Positions 1-10,523 are shown, numbered from the stretch's first letter. The stretch: DNA of 64,000 bases from Verrucomicrobiota bacterium (GCA_016871515.1 VHDE01000001.1:17434-81433); one strand, 5' to 3'. Numbers and translations are program-made. The notes: generated by a model from the sequence alone, not told the origin.

Positions 1-478
1 CAGCGCGCGCGAGGATTTGATGAAGTTTATTGCAGGTTTTGTAGTTTGCGACGGGATCCCCGGCAGGGACGCGCAACGTTGATGTGATGAGCCGCCATTG
101 TGAAATCTGACCCTTCGCAGGAGCTGTCAGAGGATGGACTGTCATCACGAGCGTCGGTCGATCCGCGTCTTTGGTCGAATAACCTCGGATGCCCACTCCT
201 CTCGAAAGTGTCATGCGCAGCACACACTCCGGGAGTTGGTTCTTTTGAATGAGCGCCTCGGCTTGTCTTTGCAGGGCAGCAGCCGAGAAAGGCAGACTAA
301 TCTTCAGAAATTCCGCGCCGCGTTCGATCCGCTGCAGATGCTGGCGCCAACGAAACGGACGGCCATTGTAAACACGAAGCGTTTCGAACAAACCGTCACC
401 ATACAGAAAGGACCGATCCAAGACTGACACCGTCGCTTCTGCCTCCGGCACGAGTTGCCCGTTGATGAACGCAAACAT
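1..478 (-). CDS. pabC: Class IV aminotransferase / aminodeoxychorismate lyase-like (partial, runs off window start)
   Basis: Manual reverse-strand translation MFAFINGQLVPEAEATVSVLDRSFLYGDGLFETLRVYNGRPFRWRQHLQRIERGAEFL...; typical class IV PLP-fold motif DRSFLYGDGLFET; adjacent to pabB. Confidence 0.85.
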   Translation of the reverse strand, partial: MFAFINGQLVPEAEATVSVLDRSFLYGDGLFETLRVYNGRPFRWRQHLQRIERGAEFLKISLPFSAAALQRQAEALIQKNQLPECVLRMTLSRGVGIRGYSTKDADRPTLVMTVHPLTAPAKGQISQWRLITSTLRVPAGDPVANYKTCNKLHQILARA

Positions 479-484
479 CGTCAA

Positions 485-1963
485 TTAACACCTGTTTCCG
501 GATTCGTGTTCATTGGTGTCCATTCGTGGTTCCCATACGTTCCTCTCCATGGCGGCAATGAAGCCACCAGCTTTGGCCAACGTTTCGTCGTACTCCGCCT
601 CTGGGATCGAGTCGGCTACAATGCCGGCGCCGACATTGAAATAAGCCATCTGCTCGCGGCAAACCGCGGAACGGATGAGGATGCTCAACCGGCTTTCGCG
701 GTTGAATCCAAGAAATCCAAGCGCGCCCGTGTACGGTCCGCGGGCGATGGGCTCCAATTCATCGATGATTTCCATAGCCCGGAATTTCGGAGCGCCGGTG
801 ATGCTTCCGCCGGGAAAGCACGACGCGAAAGCCGCAAAGTGCGTGACGTCGCGACGAAGCTGGCCTTCGACAGTTGAGACTAAATGCTGGACTTGAGCAA
901 AACGCTCGAGACGGACCAATTCGGGAACTTGCACTGAGCCAAAATCACAGACCTTGCCCAAATCGTTTCGGAGCAAATCCGTAATCATGACCAGCTCGGC
1001 CATTTCCTTGGGACTGGTTTGAAGTTCGTAGTTCAATTGTGCGTCGCGGTTCGGATCGGCCGAGCGCGGCCGGGTTCCTTTGATAGGGCGAGTCAAGATA
1101 TGAGACCCGCTCAATTGCAGGAAAAGTTCGGGGGACGAAGAAGCAATTTGAAATTCGCCACAATCGAGAAACGCGGCAAACGGAGCGGGCGAAAACGCTG
1201 CGAGCCGTTGATATGTTTCCCACCCAGACCAAGGACATGGGACGCACAGCCGATGAGAAAGGTTCACCTGATAAATGTCCCCCGCGCGAATGTAGCGTTG
1301 CGCCTGGTCGATCCAACCGAGAAAAGTGTCGCGAGAGATGTTGGACGTGACCGCTGCTCGTGCACGGAATCCGCAGCGTTCCATCTCCGAAAGTCGATCT
1401 GCAGACGCTGCGAAATCTTGGGCCGGTGCGGCGTTCAAGAGTTTTGCCCAATCATCAAGACGGCTTTTCGCCCGCGACTCATCACGCGACCCATCGACGT
1501 CCAAACCGGTCGAAACAATCCAGGTCTTTTCCAGCCGATGATCGAAGACCGTTATAGTGTCGTAGAAGCCGACGGCGCACTCCGGCAATTCCAGATCATT
1601 GATCGCGCGGCGGGAGAGTTTTGGTTCAACAAAACTCTTAAGGTCATATCCCCAAAAACCAAAACAGCCCCCCAGTGGATAAGGAAGGTCCATCTCGTCC
1701 AGTAGCTCGTAACGCGCCATCAGACTGTCGAGCGCGCGCCATGGATTGCCAAACTGAACATGGGTTTGCCCTCCAGAAACCAGTTCACAACGAGAACCGA
1801 AGGAACGGAAGCTCAGAAAAGGCCGCGCCGCGACAAACGAATAACGCGATTGCGGCGAGCCTGACCAGCCTCCTCGCAACAAAACCGTCCCCTGCCCCCG
1901 AAGTCGCTCGGTAAACGACTCAGGCGTGTGCGCAGTGGAAATCTGCTGAATGAGTGGAGGCAT
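485..1963 (-). CDS. pabB: Aminodeoxychorismate/anthranilate synthase component I
   Basis: Chorismate-binding motifs (IKGTRPR, ELVMITDLLRNDLGKVC, SCFPGGSITGAPKFRAMEIIDELE). The ORF track starts at 2053 inside a palindromic repeat; MPPLIQQISTAHT at 1963 is the more plausible start. Confidence 0.85.
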   Translation of the reverse strand: MPPLIQQISTAHTPESFTERLRGQGTVLLRGGWSGSPQSRYSFVAARPFLSFRSFGSRCELVSGGQTHVQFGNPWRALDSLMARYELLDEMDLPYPLGGCFGFWGYDLKSFVEPKLSRRAINDLELPECAVGFYDTITVFDHRLEKTWIVSTGLDVDGSRDESRAKSRLDDWAKLLNAAPAQDFAASADRLSEMERCGFRARAAVTSNISRDTFLGWIDQAQRYIRAGDIYQVNLSHRLCVPCPWSGWETYQRLAAFSPAPFAAFLDCGEFQIASSSPELFLQLSGSHILTRPIKGTRPRSADPNRDAQLNYELQTSPKEMAELVMITDLLRNDLGKVCDFGSVQVPELVRLERFAQVQHLVSTVEGQLRRDVTHFAAFASCFPGGSITGAPKFRAMEIIDELEPIARGPYTGALGFLGFNRESRLSILIRSAVCREQMAYFNVGAGIVADSIPEAEYDETLAKAGGFIAAMERNVWEPRMDTNEHESGNRC

Positions 1964-2000
1964 GAGGGTGAGAGCCTTAATCTTTCTGCAGGAACCCGGC

Positions 2001-2029
2001 GGCAGGACAGGCGTCTCGCCTGTCCTGCC
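2001..2029. repeat. Perfect palindrome, 13-bp arms and 3-nt loop (GGCAGGACAGGCG-TCT-CGCCTGTCCTGCC)
   Basis: Read directly; lies between the M16 peptidase stop region and the likely pabB start. Confidence 0.9.
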
Positions 2030-2049
2030 AAGTCTGTAGCGCAGACTTG

Positions 2050-3342
2050 TCAATCTGTGCGTTCACGCGACTTCCAGTCGTCCGCACGCAAGCACCGCCG
2101 CATGCCAGCGTCGGATTTCAAAGGGCTCACGAGCGCCAGGTTCAACCGATCCGGCCGAAAGAAATCGCGCGCGACGCTCCGAATCTGGCTTGCTTTTACG
2201 TCCCGCAGCTTCTGCTTGATCTCGGCGGCAGGGATGATTCGGCCGTAGCTCAGGAGCTGTTCCGCGGCCCACATCATTTGGTTTTCCGTGCTTTCCAGAC
2301 CAAGGTCAATTTGGCCGATTACATAATCGCGGGCGCAACGCAGTTCAGCAGGCGTCACGAACTCGTCCATCAAACGCTGCAATTCTCGAATGATTAATTT
2401 CAGAGCCCTCGGCAGCTTGTCCGTATCCACGCCAGCAGAAATGTTCAAGGCCCCGACATCGTCGAAAAAACAAAGGGCGCTCGTGATTGAGTAAGCTAGA
2501 CCGTGATCTTCCCGCACCACTTGAAACAGGCGCGAACTCATGTTTTCGCCGAGGACGGTGTTCAAGAGACGCAAAGCGAACCGGCGTTCATCATGCCGGG
2601 AACAAGTGCGGATTCCCAAGGCAAGCTGCGTTTGTTCGGCAGGCTTCGTGAAAAGGCAAATAGCAGGCTTGGTTTGTTTGTTGAATGCGGGAATAAACTT
2701 CGGCCGATTCCCGCAGAGAAAGTGACGCGCGAAACGGGACACAGCCTTCACGACTTTGTCGTGGTTCAAGTTGCCGGCCGCCGCCACGATTGTGCTGCTG
2801 CTGAGGTAATTGGTTGATCGATAGGCAAGAAGTTCTTCACGCGTCATCTTCTCGATGGTCTCGGCCGTGCCGGTCAAAGAACGGCCCAGCGGTTGATTGG
2901 GCCAGAGCATTTCATTCAACAATTCCTGCACGTGATGCTGAGGCTGGTCCAAATACATGGCCAATTCCTCTTTGATCACGTTGCGTTCCTTCGCGATCTC
3001 GACTGGGTCAAAGGTCGAATTCAGGAACATGTCCATCAAAACATCGAGCAGCTCCTGAAAGCGATCGTGCCGGGCTTTGGAGTAAAAGCAGGTCGTCTCC
3101 TCGGTCGTGAACGCGTTGAGGTAACCGCCAATGCCCTCAACGTCTTGGGAAATTTGCCGGGCCGAGCGAGCGCGCGTTCCTTTGAAAAGCAAATGTTCGA
3201 TGAAATGCGAAACGCCGCAAAGGGAGGCCGGCTCATAACGTCCGCCAACCGCCACCCACATGCCCAGACTTACACTGGCCATGTGCGGCATCGTGGCCGT
3301 AATGACGCTCAGGCCACTCTTGTGTCGAGAAACTTGATACAT
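2050..3342 (-). CDS. M16 family (insulinase-like) zinc metallopeptidase
   Basis: HFIEHLLFKGT (HxxEH) motif and M16 domain layout, 430 aa. Confidence 0.9.
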   Translation of the reverse strand: MYQVSRHKSGLSVITATMPHMASVSLGMWVAVGGRYEPASLCGVSHFIEHLLFKGTRARSARQISQDVEGIGGYLNAFTTEETTCFYSKARHDRFQELLDVLMDMFLNSTFDPVEIAKERNVIKEELAMYLDQPQHHVQELLNEMLWPNQPLGRSLTGTAETIEKMTREELLAYRSTNYLSSSTIVAAAGNLNHDKVVKAVSRFARHFLCGNRPKFIPAFNKQTKPAICLFTKPAEQTQLALGIRTCSRHDERRFALRLLNTVLGENMSSRLFQVVREDHGLAYSITSALCFFDDVGALNISAGVDTDKLPRALKLIIRELQRLMDEFVTPAELRCARDYVIGQIDLGLESTENQMMWAAEQLLSYGRIIPAAEIKQKLRDVKASQIRSVARDFFRPDRLNLALVSPLKSDAGMRRCLRADDWKSRERTD

Positions 3343-3436
3343 TGTTGCGCCGTTACATCGTTAAATGGTTGCAAAGTTAAATGCGGGCAGTCCTGCTAAT
3401 TCGTGCCCATCCGTGGTTGGACTAAAGTTGGCAGCG

Positions 3437-4117
3437 TTAAGCAAACGCTTTGGGCACAGTTTCCGGCGGACCGACGCGGCGCATATAATCGAGGATCAAG
3501 GAAATCGCTTCTTCGGGACTATCGGCAACCGTGAACAAATCCAAATCCCCGCGGCTGATGAAACCTTCCTTTTCTAACATCGCTTTCATCCATTTGATGA
3601 GACCCGACCAATAATCCTTGCCGTAAAGGATCAACGGGAAGCGAGAGATGCGATGCGTTTGAACCAGCGTGATCACTTCAAAGAACTCGTCGAGCGTGCC
3701 ATATCCTCCGGGCATGAAAACAAAAGCAAGGCTGTACTTCACGAAGCAGACCTTGCGGGAAAAAAAGTAATGAAAGTTGATCGGGACATTCGCGAAGCGG
3801 TTCCCCTTTTGCTCGAACGGCAACTCGATGTTTAGCCCGACCGATTTGCCTTTGCCTTCGGTGGCGCCGCGATTGGCCGCTTCCATGATGCCCGGTCCTC
3901 CGCCCGTGATAACAGCCAAGTGATGTTTGGCCAGCCCTTTCGCGAGTGCGACGGCGGCGTGATAGTACGGGTCGCTCGGCGGCGTGCGAGCCGAACCAAA
4001 AATCGTGACGGCGGGACCGACTTTGGACAACGTTTCGAACGAGTCCACAAACTCGGCCATGATGCGGAAAATGCGCCACGGATCTTCGCGGGTGAACCCT
4101 TCTGGTTTGCTGTTCAT
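3437..4117 (-). CDS. LOG family protein (TIGR00730-like)
   Basis: GGGPGIMEAANRGA and PGGYGTLDEFFEVITLVQT motifs; probable start MNSKPEGFTRED. Confidence 0.9.
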   Translation of the reverse strand: MNSKPEGFTREDPWRIFRIMAEFVDSFETLSKVGPAVTIFGSARTPPSDPYYHAAVALAKGLAKHHLAVITGGGPGIMEAANRGATEGKGKSVGLNIELPFEQKGNRFANVPINFHYFFSRKVCFVKYSLAFVFMPGGYGTLDEFFEVITLVQTHRISRFPLILYGKDYWSGLIKWMKAMLEKEGFISRGDLDLFTVADSPEEAISLILDYMRRVGPPETVPKAFA

Positions 4118-4149
4118 AAGCCGCAGAGTATTCCGGTTTTGAAAATGAA

Positions 4150-4179
4150 AACAAGCCGAGGATTGCTCCCCGGCTTGTT
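4150..4179 (-). terminator. Putative intrinsic terminator downstream of nrdJ
   Basis: Minus strand AACAAGCCGGGG-AGCAAT-CCTCGGCTTGTT followed by a T-rich stretch. Confidence 0.6.
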
Positions 4180-4197
4180 TCGTTCCCAGGCGCCTCC

Positions 4198-7100
4198 TTA
4201 TGAGCAACCTAAGCTCTCACCGCAATTGAGGCACTTGTAGCAGGCTCCATTTCGAACCGCCACATGGCCGCAACTCGGACAGGTGGGAGCGTCTTGTTGG
4301 AAATGAGCGATCGAATCGCTGAGGCTGGTAACTTCACGGTGACTATGGGCGCCTCCGTTACCTTGATGTTTGCCGTTTCCATTTCCATTTCCATTGGTCA
4401 GCGGAGAAACCGTGGCCGGTTTCAAAGCAAAAGCAGTGTCGGATTCTTCAGAGAGCGGCAGTTCCGGAACCGGCCGGTTTACTTTTTTTTTGATTTCTTC
4501 GAGCAATCCAGGAATCGCAAGTTCTGGTTGATTCCGGTTGGGACTGTTAGCCTCGCGGTAACCCGGAATAAACTGCAACGCCATCCAGCGAAATACGTAA
4601 TCGGTGATGGAAGCCGCATTTCGAATTTCGGGATTCTTGGTGAAGCCCGAAGGTTCGAAACGTTGATGCGCAAATTTCTTCACTAACGCTTCCAACGGCA
4701 CGCCGTATTGCAGGGCCATGCTCGTCAGCGTGCCGATGCTGTCCATCAAACCACCGATGGTGGAACCTTCCTTCGCCATCGTGATGAACAATTCGCCAGG
4801 CTGGCTATCCTCGAAAAGGCCAACCGTCAGATAGCCTTCATGACCGGCAATATCGAATTTATGCGTAATGGCCGTGCGTGTTTCGGGCAAACGACGGCGC
4901 AACGGCTGGCCCGCTTGCTCACGCCATTTGACCACCTCGGCCTCGAGTTCCTTAATCTTCGCCAATTCACTCGAAGGCTCGGTGGTGGCATTCGCGCCTT
5001 CGTTGGTCTTCTTGGTGTTTAATGGCTGCGAACGCTTCGAGCCGTCGCGGTAAATGGCGACGCATTTCAATCCCATCTTCCAGGCTTGAATGTAGGCGTC
5101 CGCAATGTCGCCAACCGTGCATTCATTGGGCAAGTTGACCGTCTTCGAAATGGCGCCACTGATGAACGGCTGAGCGGCGCCCATCATCTTCAGGTGGGCT
5201 CGATAATGGATGCTGCGCTTGCCACGATGCGCTTTGAAAGCGCAATCAAAGACCTCGAGATCTTCGGCCTTGAGACCGCTCCGGATGGTTTCGCCATTTT
5301 CCTCGACATCCTCGATGGTGTCGAACTTCTCCACGTGATCCACAATTGCTTTGATCTGTTCGGGGGTGTAATTCAGCCGCTCAAGTGCGTCAGGCACGGT
5401 GCGATTGACAATCTTTAACATCCCGCCACCCGCGAGGAGCTTGTACTTGACCAACGCGATGTCCGGTTCAACGCCCGTTGTATCGCAGTCCATCAGAAAG
5501 GCGATGGTGCCGGTCGGGGCGAGAACAGTGACTTGGGCATTGCGATAGCCGCAGGCCTTTCCGCGTTCCAAGGCGCGGTCCCAGCACTTGCGCGCTTCCT
5601 CTTTCAGATAGTCAAACTCTCGGCTGGGTTGAATGTCTTCGACCGCGTCGCGATGAAGTTTGATCACACCTAGCATCGATTCGACATTGTCTTTGGATAA
5701 CGGTTTTTCCACGCCTGCGCAGCGCGCATCGTGATACCCTTTGAAAGAGCCGAGTGTGGCGGCGATAGTCGCGGATTGTTCGTAAGCGTGGCCGGTCAAG
5801 ACAGCGGTAATGGCTCCCGCCAAAGCGCGTCCTTGATCCGAATCATAAGGCAACCCGTAGCTCATGATGAGCGAACCGAGATTCGCATAGCCGAGTCCGA
5901 GGGTGCGGAAGATGTGGGAATTCTCAGCAATCTCCTGCGTGGGATAACTGGCATTATCAACCAGAATATCTTGAGCGGTGATGAAAATCCGGACGGCCGC
6001 CTTGAAGCGCTCGACATCAAAAACACCGTCGGAGCGTTTGAACTTCATCAAGTTCAGTGACGCCAAATTGCACGCGGTGTTGTTCAAGAACACATACTCC
6101 GAGCAAGGATTGGTGGAATGAATCGGCTCCGTGCCCTTGCACGTATGCCATTTTTGGATGGCGCCGTCATATTGCAGGCCGGGATCGCCGCAAATCCAAG
6201 TCCCTTCAGCGATTTTGTTGAGCAGCGTGCGCGCGTCCTTTTTATGCAGCGGTTTGCCGGTGGTCACAGAGCGGGTCCACCATTCCTTGCCCTCGAGAGC
6301 CGCGTGCATGAATTCGTCGCTCGCTCGCACGGAAAGGTTCTCGTTTTGGTACATGACGCTGCCGTAAGCTTCGCCATTGTAAGAACCGCTATAACCCTGT
6401 TCAATGAGCGCCCAAGCCTTTTTCTCTTCCTTTTGTTTTGCCTCGATGAACTCTTCGATGTCGCCATGCCAATCTTTCAACGTGTTCATCTTGGCGGCGC
6501 GGCGGGTTTTTCCGCCAGACTTCACGACGTTGGCAATTTGATCATAGACTTTGAGGAAGGAGAGGGGACCGCTGGGACGACCGCCTCCGCTCAGTTTTTC
6601 TTTGCTGGAGCGAATTGGCGAAAGATCAGTGCCGGTTCCAGAGCCATACTTGAAGAGCATCGCTTCGCTGTAAGCCAAGCGCATGATGTCTTCCATGTTG
6701 TCTTCGACCGACTGAATGAAACAGGCGCTGGCTTGGGGATATTCATATTGCGTCTTGGCGCGTTCGCCCGCTCCTGTTTGGCGGTTATAAAACCAATTGC
6801 CCCGGGCGGAATTCTTGCCTGCTCCATATTGATGATAAAGACCGATGTTAAACCAAACCGGCGAATTGAATGCGCCATATTGATTAATACACAGCCAAGT
6901 TAAGTCGTCGTGGAACACTTCCCCCTCAGCCTTCGTGAAGTAACCATCCTGAACGCCCCAATCGGCAATCGTGCGACAAACGCGGTGGATCAACTGACGA
7001 ACAGAGGTTTCGCGCTCGGATGTGTTTTGTTCGCCATAAAAATATTTGGAAACAACAACTTTAGTTGCCAGGACGGACCAAGATTTCGGGATCTCGACAT

Positions 7101-7311
7101 TTTCCTGCTTGAAGATCACTTTGCCGCCGTCATCTGTGATCTCAGCCGTGCGCTTGTCCCATTCAATTTGATCGAACGGCTTGACTTTCGGATCACTAAA
7201 AACCCGCTTCTTGGAGGTTATCTTGCCCCGTGGGCGGCGATGGGAAACAACCGCACGGCTGCGACGATTCTGGGTAGGAACGGGCAGGACTGGATCGCGG
7301 GCGTCAATCAT
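4198..7311 (-). CDS. nrdJ: Vitamin B12-dependent (class II) ribonucleoside-diphosphate reductase
   Basis: 1037 aa; NPCSEYVFLNNTACNLASLNLMKF, C-terminal zinc ribbon CPSCGHVAVRNGACYKCLNCGESLGCS. Confidence 0.95.
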   Translation of the reverse strand: MIDARDPVLPVPTQNRRSRAVVSHRRPRGKITSKKRVFSDPKVKPFDQIEWDKRTAEITDDGGKVIFKQENVEIPKSWSVLATKVVVSKYFYGEQNTSERETSVRQLIHRVCRTIADWGVQDGYFTKAEGEVFHDDLTWLCINQYGAFNSPVWFNIGLYHQYGAGKNSARGNWFYNRQTGAGERAKTQYEYPQASACFIQSVEDNMEDIMRLAYSEAMLFKYGSGTGTDLSPIRSSKEKLSGGGRPSGPLSFLKVYDQIANVVKSGGKTRRAAKMNTLKDWHGDIEEFIEAKQKEEKKAWALIEQGYSGSYNGEAYGSVMYQNENLSVRASDEFMHAALEGKEWWTRSVTTGKPLHKKDARTLLNKIAEGTWICGDPGLQYDGAIQKWHTCKGTEPIHSTNPCSEYVFLNNTACNLASLNLMKFKRSDGVFDVERFKAAVRIFITAQDILVDNASYPTQEIAENSHIFRTLGLGYANLGSLIMSYGLPYDSDQGRALAGAITAVLTGHAYEQSATIAATLGSFKGYHDARCAGVEKPLSKDNVESMLGVIKLHRDAVEDIQPSREFDYLKEEARKCWDRALERGKACGYRNAQVTVLAPTGTIAFLMDCDTTGVEPDIALVKYKLLAGGGMLKIVNRTVPDALERLNYTPEQIKAIVDHVEKFDTIEDVEENGETIRSGLKAEDLEVFDCAFKAHRGKRSIHYRAHLKMMGAAQPFISGAISKTVNLPNECTVGDIADAYIQAWKMGLKCVAIYRDGSKRSQPLNTKKTNEGANATTEPSSELAKIKELEAEVVKWREQAGQPLRRRLPETRTAITHKFDIAGHEGYLTVGLFEDSQPGELFITMAKEGSTIGGLMDSIGTLTSMALQYGVPLEALVKKFAHQRFEPSGFTKNPEIRNAASITDYVFRWMALQFIPGYREANSPNRNQPELAIPGLLEEIKKKVNRPVPELPLSEESDTAFALKPATVSPLTNGNGNGNGKHQGNGGAHSHREVTSLSDSIAHFQQDAPTCPSCGHVAVRNGACYKCLNCGESLGCS

Positions 7312-7446
7312 GGTTGGTCTGGGTTAAGGCTTGGTTCAAGTTTGTGAGATGAATTTCGACTGAATATTTGCAGTTGAAACATCTAAAATTCACGAATTAC
7401 CCTCTGCTTTAACGAGATAGCTGAGCTCTTGCCTAAAGAGCTCATT

Positions 7447-7494
7447 ACCCTATTAGTAGAGGAACGGAGGAAACGTAAACACTATAGGTTGTGG
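7447..7494. promoter_or_regulatory. Candidate tandem NrdR boxes upstream of nrdJ
   Basis: ACACTATAGGTTGTGG (7479-7494) and weaker ACCCTATTAGTAGAGG (7447-7462), 32 bp start to start; compared with remembered consensus ACACWATATATWGTGT. Confidence 0.55.
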
Positions 7495-7658
7495 TTGCAA
7501 GCTTTTTTTAAAAGTTGCGAGCGAACAAGCGAACAAAAGCGAACAAGACCGGCAAACGGACCACAGATTGCGCGGATAATGCGGATAACAGAACTGATGC
7601 GTCTATGCTCCTCGCATTGTCGTGGTTCCCTTCAGATCCCCTGGCCACAAGGCACGCA

Positions 7659-9170
7659 TCATTTTCGACGTTTGGAAGAGGGCACAAGGCGTTGCGGGCG
7701 CTTACGCTTTCGGATCGGTTCCACTGATTTGGGCCGAGGTTTTGGCGCCAAAATGATCGGACACCCTTCGAAGCCAAAGGCTCGACGCAACTCTTTCGTC
7801 AAATACTTGCTATAGGCATCGGAGAAAAGTTCGTCTCGATTGACGAAGAGCAAGAAGGTCGGAGGCCTTTCGCCAACTTGTGTCGCATAGAAGAATTTGA
7901 GGCGATGCCCTGCCGCGCTAATCGGCTGGCGCTGCTCGATGGCATCGTTCAACGTGCGATTGAGGATCGCAGTGGGAATTCTTTGCTTGAGCTGCGCCGC
8001 CACATAACGGATGGCTTCGAGCAATCTCTCAAGGTGAAAACCGGATTTGGCCGAGGTGAAGATGACGGGGGCGTAGTCTAAAAAGAACAGATACTTTTGC
8101 ACCCACTCGCCAAATTCAGCCAAGGTGGTCATCGATTGTTCACGCCGTTCTTTCTTATTGCGCCGTTCGATTTCTTCCTTGCGCGCTTTGGTGACGTTTT
8201 CGGCGACCAAATCCCATTTGTTGACCACGACAATGCAAGCCCTCCTTTCTTCAACAATTTTTCCGGCAACCTTTTTGTCCTGCGCTGTCACACCTGCTTC
8301 GGCGTCCAGCACGAGAATGGCAATATCGGAACGGGCAATTGAATCCTCGGTTCGTTTCACACTGAAGAATTCAATCGAATCATCGATACGCCGCTCCTGG
8401 CGCACGCCAGCCGTATCGATCAACACGTACCTCTGACGCACACCTTCTGTTTCTACGTCGAATGGAACATCGATTGAATCGCGAGTCGTCCCGGGAATCG
8501 GAGTCACAATCACCCGCTCGGAACGTGTCAGCGCATTGATCAATGATGACTTGCCGACATTCGGACGACCAACGATGGCCAACTTCAACGGATGTTCTGG
8601 CTCCGCTGCCTTTGGGTCTGCTTCCGCAGTTGCGTCCGAGATCGCGCGTTGTCCCACCTCTCTGGACGGCAGCAAGCTGACGGCTGCCTTCATGAGCGGC
8701 TCGATTCCAATCCCATGAATCGCGCTCACCGGGAACGCGCTTTCGAAGCCTAACTCAGAAAACTCTCCCGCGCCTGCGTCCGCGCGGCTGTGATCGACCT
8801 TATTGATCGCAACGATGACCGGCTTGCCCGAAATTCGCAGGCGTTCGGCCACTTCACGATCGAGGGGAACGATTCCCTCGTGAACATTCACGACGAGAAT
8901 AATGACCTGCGCCGCTTCGATGGCCAATTCCACCTGGTCCAGAGCGGCTTGGGCAATAACGTCCCTGGCTTTTTCTTTTCGCATCAACCCAATGCCGCCT
9001 GTGTCGGCCAAAGTGAATGGGCGGCCGTGCCATTCCGCTTCCGCCGTGACACGATCGCGCGTCACCCCAGGCTCGTCATGGACGATCGCAATGCGTTTTC
9101 CAACGATGCGGTTGAAGAGCGCCGATTTGCCGACGTTCGGCCGTCCCACGATAGCGATCAAATCTGACAT
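7659..9170 (-). CDS. der: Ribosome-associated GTPase Der (EngA)
   Basis: Two tandem GTPase domains: [14 protein letters not shown] and [14 protein letters not shown], two NKxD motifs. Confidence 0.95.
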   Translation of the reverse strand: MSDLIAIVGRPNVGKSALFNRIVGKRIAIVHDEPGVTRDRVTAEAEWHGRPFTLADTGGIGLMRKEKARDVIAQAALDQVELAIEAAQVIILVVNVHEGIVPLDREVAERLRISGKPVIVAINKVDHSRADAGAGEFSELGFESAFPVSAIHGIGIEPLMKAAVSLLPSREVGQRAISDATAEADPKAAEPEHPLKLAIVGRPNVGKSSLINALTRSERVIVTPIPGTTRDSIDVPFDVETEGVRQRYVLIDTAGVRQERRIDDSIEFFSVKRTEDSIARSDIAILVLDAEAGVTAQDKKVAGKIVEERRACIVVVNKWDLVAENVTKARKEEIERRNKKERREQSMTTLAEFGEWVQKYLFFLDYAPVIFTSAKSGFHLERLLEAIRYVAAQLKQRIPTAILNRTLNDAIEQRQPISAAGHRLKFFYATQVGERPPTFLLFVNRDELFSDAYSKYLTKELRRAFGFEGCPIILAPKPRPKSVEPIRKRKRPQRLVPSSKRRK

Positions 9171-9225
9171 ATCTCAAAAATGGAGCAGAGCGAATCGGGA
9201 TGAAAGCGGAACTTTTATCCATTCC

Positions 9226-9303
9226 TGGCAGGACAGCGCGTCCCGTCTGTCCCGCCTTTGGTGTGCGCAGATGCCAGACAGGCGGGATGCACTGTCCTGC
9301 CAG
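9226..9303. repeat. Inverted repeat related to the GGCAGGACAG palindrome family
   Basis: TGGCAGGACAG...cgtcccgtctgtcccgcc...gccagacaggcgggatgca...CTGTCCTGCCA between dgt-like and der. Confidence 0.8.
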
Positions 9304-9353
9304 ACGGTTCATCGAAAGGTTAACCGCCTATGGACGTCGCTAAACGCGCCTTG

Positions 9354-10523
9354 CTACAACGCGGTTTTGCGCGCCAGTTCGAGGCCGAAGAGCCGATGAT
9401 ATTCCTTGGTTACATAACGGTCGGTCATGCCGGAGATATAATCACAAACGGCCCTATGCCATCCGACTTTTCTCGCGCGCTTGCGCGACTGGTCCCCCAA
9501 CTCTTCGTGATGATCGAGATAAAAATAAAATAACTCTTCCAGCATCTGGACGGCGCGGAGGTTCGGTTCGTGAACTTCCGGGTTATAATAGAGGTTCTTG
9601 TACAAGTAGGCGCGAAGTTGCAAATTCAATTTCCGCCGCGCCGGGCTGTAATGGACCAATGGTTTCGGGAAACGCCGCACATCATCTGCGCAACGCGGTT
9701 GGACTTTGCCAAGATTCGCCTCCGTGGTCGTGACAACGTCCTTAACCTGGCTATCAATGATGCATCGAATGACAAAGTAACGGCGGCATTCGTCCGGCAA
9801 TTGACCGTACTCTCGTCGCACGGAGCGAGAGGCCTCATCCCAGATTTGACCTGCGCGGCAAAGTTCTCTTTCGTCCAACAGTCGTGCGTCGAGGCCGTCA
9901 TCCAGATCGTGGCTATAATAGGCGATTTCGTCCGCCAGATTGGCCACTTGCGCCTCCAGCGAGCAGGATTTGCGGGCAAACTCGCGCATCCTTTCGGGAG
10001 AGTCATAAGCGGTCGAATGTTTGATCAAACCCTCGCGAACTTCCCATGTCAGGTTCAAACCCGGAAAGAGGGGATATTTCTGTTCGATCTCCTCGACGAT
10101 GCGCAGGCTTTGACGATTGTGTTCGAAACCGCCGTGATTCTTCATCAGACTGTTCAAGGCCGCTTCGCCTGTATGGCCGAACGGCGAATGACCCAAGTCA
10201 TGGGCCAAGGCAATCGTCTCGGTCAGATCCTCGTTCAATTGCAGGGCGCGCGCGATGTTTCGGGAAATTGCCGCTACCTCCATCGTATGGGTCAGCCGCG
10301 TCCGGAGATGGTCGCCCGTGTCATTCAGGAAGACTTGCGTTTTATATTCGAGCCGCCGAAACGCTCTCGAATGAATGACACGATCGCGATCGCGCTGAAA
10401 CTGAGTGCGCCACTCCGGCGGAGGCTCGGAATAACGGCGTCCACGCGTCTCACAACTGAATTGAGCGTAGGGCGCGAGCACGCGGCGCTCGCGGCTTTCC
10501 AAATCGTCGCGTGTGCAAGGCAT
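9354..10523 (-). CDS. dgt: Deoxyguanosinetriphosphate triphosphohydrolase-like protein (HD domain)
   Basis: RLTHTMEVAAISRNIARAL, ALAHDLGHSPFGHTGEAAL HD motifs. Confidence 0.9.
   Translation of the reverse strand: MPCTRDDLESRERRVLAPYAQFSCETRGRRYSEPPPEWRTQFQRDRDRVIHSRAFRRLEYKTQVFLNDTGDHLRTRLTHTMEVAAISRNIARALQLNEDLTETIALAHDLGHSPFGHTGEAALNSLMKNHGGFEHNRQSLRIVEEIEQKYPLFPGLNLTWEVREGLIKHSTAYDSPERMREFARKSCSLEAQVANLADEIAYYSHDLDDGLDARLLDERELCRAGQIWDEASRSVRREYGQLPDECRRYFVIRCIIDSQVKDVVTTTEANLGKVQPRCADDVRRFPKPLVHYSPARRKLNLQLRAYLYKNLYYNPEVHEPNLRAVQMLEELFYFYLDHHEELGDQSRKRARKVGWHRAVCDYISGMTDRYVTKEYHRLFGLELARKTAL

Noticed and set aside
6118-6903. 261-aa plus-strand ORF
   Set aside because: Antisense to nrdJ.
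7311-7446. Cobalamin riboswitch upstream of nrdJ
   Set aside because: I could not recognise the B12-box or the expected conserved core; NrdR-like boxes are a better explanation.
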